Of a DNA stretch of 64,000 bases, positions 61,615-64,000 are shown in pieces. The stretch is from Phorcus lineatus. Lineage: Eukaryota; Mollusca; Gastropoda; Trochida; Trochidae. The first letter of the stretch is position 1; every line of letters starts with the position of its first letter. The notes beneath the pieces were generated by a model. It saw only the letters and a program-made list of their open reading frames with translations. It was not told the DNA's origin and made no database searches. Position numbers and translations under genes: made by a program. The DNA lies in assembly GCA_921293015.1 (NCBI GenBank), contig OV121092.1, forward strand, positions 30,635,764 to 30,699,763. The letters are read 5' to 3'.

Positions 61615-63411
61615 TCATATGTACATGACTCCATCATCTTCGTCCTCACTTTCGCTATTTTCTGGGGTTGCCAGATCTAATTGTTTGTCAGCATGTGACC
61701 TGACAGTGTCTAAAATGTGGGTCCAAATAACGTCTACAAAGTCGTATGACTTGCTTTTGTAAATCTTTTTTCCTTTCTTTCTCCTGTCATGATCACATGC
61801 TAGACGTGGAGAAGCTACAGAACTAGGGGCCCTGTCAACATGCTCATTCCAGTCTAAAACTGCAATGTTGGACCTCAGTTCATACATCTTATTTCCGTAA
61901 TGAATTCTCTTATCAAGATATAACAAACATGTGTTATTAAAACTTTCTATATACAATGTGTCCCTGGCAAAGGTAAAATCCGTGGGGCTTTTGTAAACCA
62001 CAAGACCCCGAATAAATTTGGTCAACAAGTCAACTGCAACTGGGTCCTGTACAACATGCCATGATGGTATGTACATTGGCTCTCTGCATGATGAATCTTC
62101 TTGGCAGTTACTGTGATCGTTCTGAAAATGGGTAATAGCTGAATCCAAAAATGCTTTTAGCTTCTCTTCATCTCTCTCACAGTTTTCCATCGCCCAGTAT
62201 ACATGATTTCTTATTGCTTTGCCTTTATCGGATAGTTCGGGGTGCCAGGTTTTCTCCAAGTTCTTTTTGGCCCCACAGCTGATTATTTTGAATGATTTGG
62301 TAACAGATTTGGCAACATGCCACCTATCATTGGAATTATGGGCTTGATGACGATCACGAACTAATTTGTTGATAGAGGTGTTACGATCATGAGCGTGGTC
62401 CACAACTTTCACACCATTTTGGTCAAAGGACTCATACATTCGTTGACATCCAACATACTCATGTTTCTGTGAGCTTAGCTCATCATCTTTCGTGATATGT
62501 TGGATATCAACAACTTTATGAGTTTTTTGACCAATGGCAACATGATCAGTGTGAAAGGAGTTCTTCCGACAACTGTGCCTGGCATCGGTCATGATACATA
62601 TGCCATCCTCGCCCTCTTTTCTACTTGCTTCCTTTTCTTCCCTTCTGGCATCATTAATTGAGGTTTTCTTCAAAAGATCAACAATTGTTGAGAAAGATGT
62701 CAGAAATCTCTCTCTAAATCGTTTTCTTAGAGTTCCAAAGGTGGCAAACTTGCACAGCCGTTCGTATTGCGCTGATGTCACTCCACTGCAAACAAACGCC
62801 ATATACATCTTGTAATTGACAATATAATTGTCGGAGGCTGAAGATGACCACTGGAGAGTATGTCCAGCTGAACACCTGTACTGCATATGCATCACATGGT
62901 CAGTCTTGCTGATATTTGTCACAGCCATCAAGCTTGGACAACTGCGAGTATGTTCTTCAAACATCACATGAAATCGTTCCATGCTTTCAACCTCTCCTAT
63001 GAATAGAGTTTCATCCTTGAAACTGTTTTCTTCATTTGACTCATCAGTGATTTTGTTGTCTGGTACGTTGCTTGCCACGGACGTATCACGTTGGAGATAA
63101 TGATCCAAAACTTTTGTGAGAACTTTTGATAAACTACACTTCAGCTCTTGTTTGACAACATTTAATTTGTCTTCAAATGATGATTTTTCACCTTCATTGT
63201 CAAATAATAATTCCAGGTGTTTTCTGTATTTCTCATATTTATACACTTTGAAAGTGCCATCACTTCTTCTCTTCTTTACACTCTGTAATCCTGGGTTCAC
63301 TTCGAACTTCGCTTGACTGTTTGAAAGGCTGTTCAAAGTGTTGGTGATATCATTTAGTGCCATCATTAGACAATAACACAATACCTGCTCATATGAATGA
63401 TACAGCAACAA
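61615..63411 (-). CDS. DDE transposase-like protein, tentatively Kolobok-like, intact single exon
   Basis: Open for 598 codons; the start may be Met16 or Met17 (MALNDITN, near 63361-63366) rather than the first ATG. Seen: an N-terminal basic and coiled region; a Cys/His patch (SCPS at about 157-160, CSAGHTLQWSS at 180-190); TDARH (Asp276); VVDHAHDRN (Asp338/Asp342); RWHVAK (363-368); HSNCQEDSSC (433-442); YIESFNN (Glu489) followed by YLDKRIHYG and AVLDWNEHVDR; and an acidic C-terminus. I recall this motif order from a large family of uncharacterised animal proteins with a DDE nuclease layout. The link to Kolobok elements is from memory and unsure. No frameshift is visible. No terminal inverted repeats were found around it, and it shares a promoter-like gap with a spliced gene, so a domesticated gene is possible. 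Confidence 0.7.
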   Translation of the reverse strand: MLLYHSYEQVLCYCLMMALNDITNTLNSLSNSQAKFEVNPGLQSVKKRRSDGTFKVYKYEKYRKHLELLFDNEGEKSSFEDKLNVVKQELKCSLSKVLTKVLDHYLQRDTSVASNVPDNKITDESNEENSFKDETLFIGEVESMERFHVMFEEHTRSCPSLMAVTNISKTDHVMHMQYRCSAGHTLQWSSSASDNYIVNYKMYMAFVCSGVTSAQYERLCKFATFGTLRKRFRERFLTSFSTIVDLLKKTSINDARREEKEASRKEGEDGICIMTDARHSCRKNSFHTDHVAIGQKTHKVVDIQHITKDDELSSQKHEYVGCQRMYESFDQNGVKVVDHAHDRNTSINKLVRDRHQAHNSNDRWHVAKSVTKSFKIISCGAKKNLEKTWHPELSDKGKAIRNHVYWAMENCERDEEKLKAFLDSAITHFQNDHSNCQEDSSCREPMYIPSWHVVQDPVAVDLLTKFIRGLVVYKSPTDFTFARDTLYIESFNNTCLLYLDKRIHYGNKMYELRSNIAVLDWNEHVDRAPSSVASPRLACDHDRRKKGKKIYKSKSYDFVDVIWTHILDTVRSHADKQLDLATPENSESEDEDDGVMYI

Positions 63412-63597
63412 TGGTAAAAAAACGCCAAAATGAACCTGGTCATGTGACTACAAATCAGTACTTCCATTGGTCAGATGATAATGACTAATAACCATCAGTG
63501 AAACACAAGTGAAGAAATCTGATATGTATTTCGCTCTGATTGGACATTGGAATTGCCGCCATTCTTTGAATTTGAAGAGTGAGAAGGTCATTTGAAA
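63412..63597. promoter_or_regulatory. Probable bidirectional promoter
   Basis: An intergenic gap of about 190 bp between two head-to-head genes. It contains three inverted CCAAT boxes (ATTGG at 63466, 63539, 63546) and attgccgccatt at about 63553, which on the minus strand is the YY1-type AATGGCGGC. No TATA box. This is a typical layout for NF-Y/YY1 housekeeping bidirectional promoters; activity is inferred. Confidence 0.5.
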
Positions 63598-64000
63598 ATG
63601 GAGGGAAGCTATACAATATGTATCAAAGTGAACCAAGAAATGGAAGATACCCTGAAGGGAATATTTGCAAACTGTGGCTGGGATTATGATGAACTAGGTA
63701 TGTATTTATCGTCTTTATTTGATGAGTTGAAATTCATATTTGTTTTTCACATTTTTTCGTTCATCTTCAAGGTAAAATACATGCTGAGAATAAAACCCAT
63801 TGAAATGTACTATCTTAAATTGTTAATGTTTAAAAATTTAATAATTTTGGTTCTTATTAGTGTTATTCCTGCACCTTGTAAGAATTTTTAACTGTTATAA
63901 TTTCAGTTACCAGGTCACAACCTGTGGGAAATCAACCTGAGCCCATCACAAAAGTCAAGGAAAGCCCAAGGAATGAGGGAAATATGAATGAACTTGACCA
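63598..64000 (+). CDS. 5' end of an unrecognised spliced gene (exons 1 and 2, runs off the window)
   Basis: Exon 1 is 63598-63697: ATG in context gaaaATGGAGG, then MEGSYTICIKVNQEMEDT and LKGIFANCGWDYDEL, ending at donor CTAG|gtatgt. Exon 2 starts at 63907 after acceptor atttcag and continues VTRSQPVGNQPEPITKVK, in frame, to the window end. The single-base phase matches. I do not recognise the family. It may be a host gene, or a second protein of the element that carries the transposase-like ORF. Confidence 0.6.

Overview
This is eukaryotic DNA: AT-rich, mostly non-coding, with a spliced gene whose introns have canonical GT-AG borders, many minisatellites, small terminal-inverted-repeat elements, a tRNA-derived SINE and a LINE fragment. 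The SINE tail, the 'ggggagataa' repeat ends and the residues of the one clear gene fit a lophotrochozoan invertebrate, most likely a mollusc. That assignment is an inference; no marker here fixes the species. Layout: 1-36 kb is a gene desert. It holds a TTAA-flanked MITE (3.5 kb), a 5'-truncated LINE tail between two 73-bp direct repeats (5.2-6.2 kb), candidate promoters (about 7.65 kb and 18.05-18.39 kb), several minisatellites (2.3, 11.5-12.1, 16.6, 19.7-20.4, 22.2-23.6, 26.7-27.2 kb), a hairpin element (23.1 kb), a second kind of MITE (30.1-30.4 kb), a 213-bp tandem duplication (30.8-31.2 kb) and a triplet of CACGTG boxes (32.03-32.07 kb). From 36.9 to 44.6 kb, on the minus strand, lies a Polycomb group RING finger gene of the BMI1/MEL18 (PCGF4/PCGF2) class. 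I resolved eight coding exons to the base: the second half of the RING finger, the linker, the RAWUL domain and a long acidic, serine-rich tail. The first coding exon (start codon and first half of the RING) was not found and may lie beyond the window. Just downstream of the stop is a cluster of seven perfect TGACGTCA (CRE) palindromes within 620 bp. Two introns of this gene contain tandem arrays whose unit includes the adjoining exon edge and splice site, so the arrays carry decayed pseudo-exons: acceptor-side copies at 44.7-45.2 kb and donor-side copies at 40.6-42.0 kb. From 45.3 to 61 kb there is again no recognisable gene, but there are a 40-bp minisatellite (48.2-49.1 kb), a second copy of the 3.5-kb MITE (52.3-52.7 kb), another TTAA-type MITE (58.95-59.38 kb) and short duplications. 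At the right edge, an intact single-exon ORF of up to 598 aa on the minus strand (61.6-63.4 kb) encodes a DDE transposase-like protein, tentatively Kolobok-like. It is head-to-head with the first two exons of an unrecognised plus-strand gene starting at 63,598. They share an intergenic region of about 190 bp with three ATTGG boxes and a YY1-type motif.
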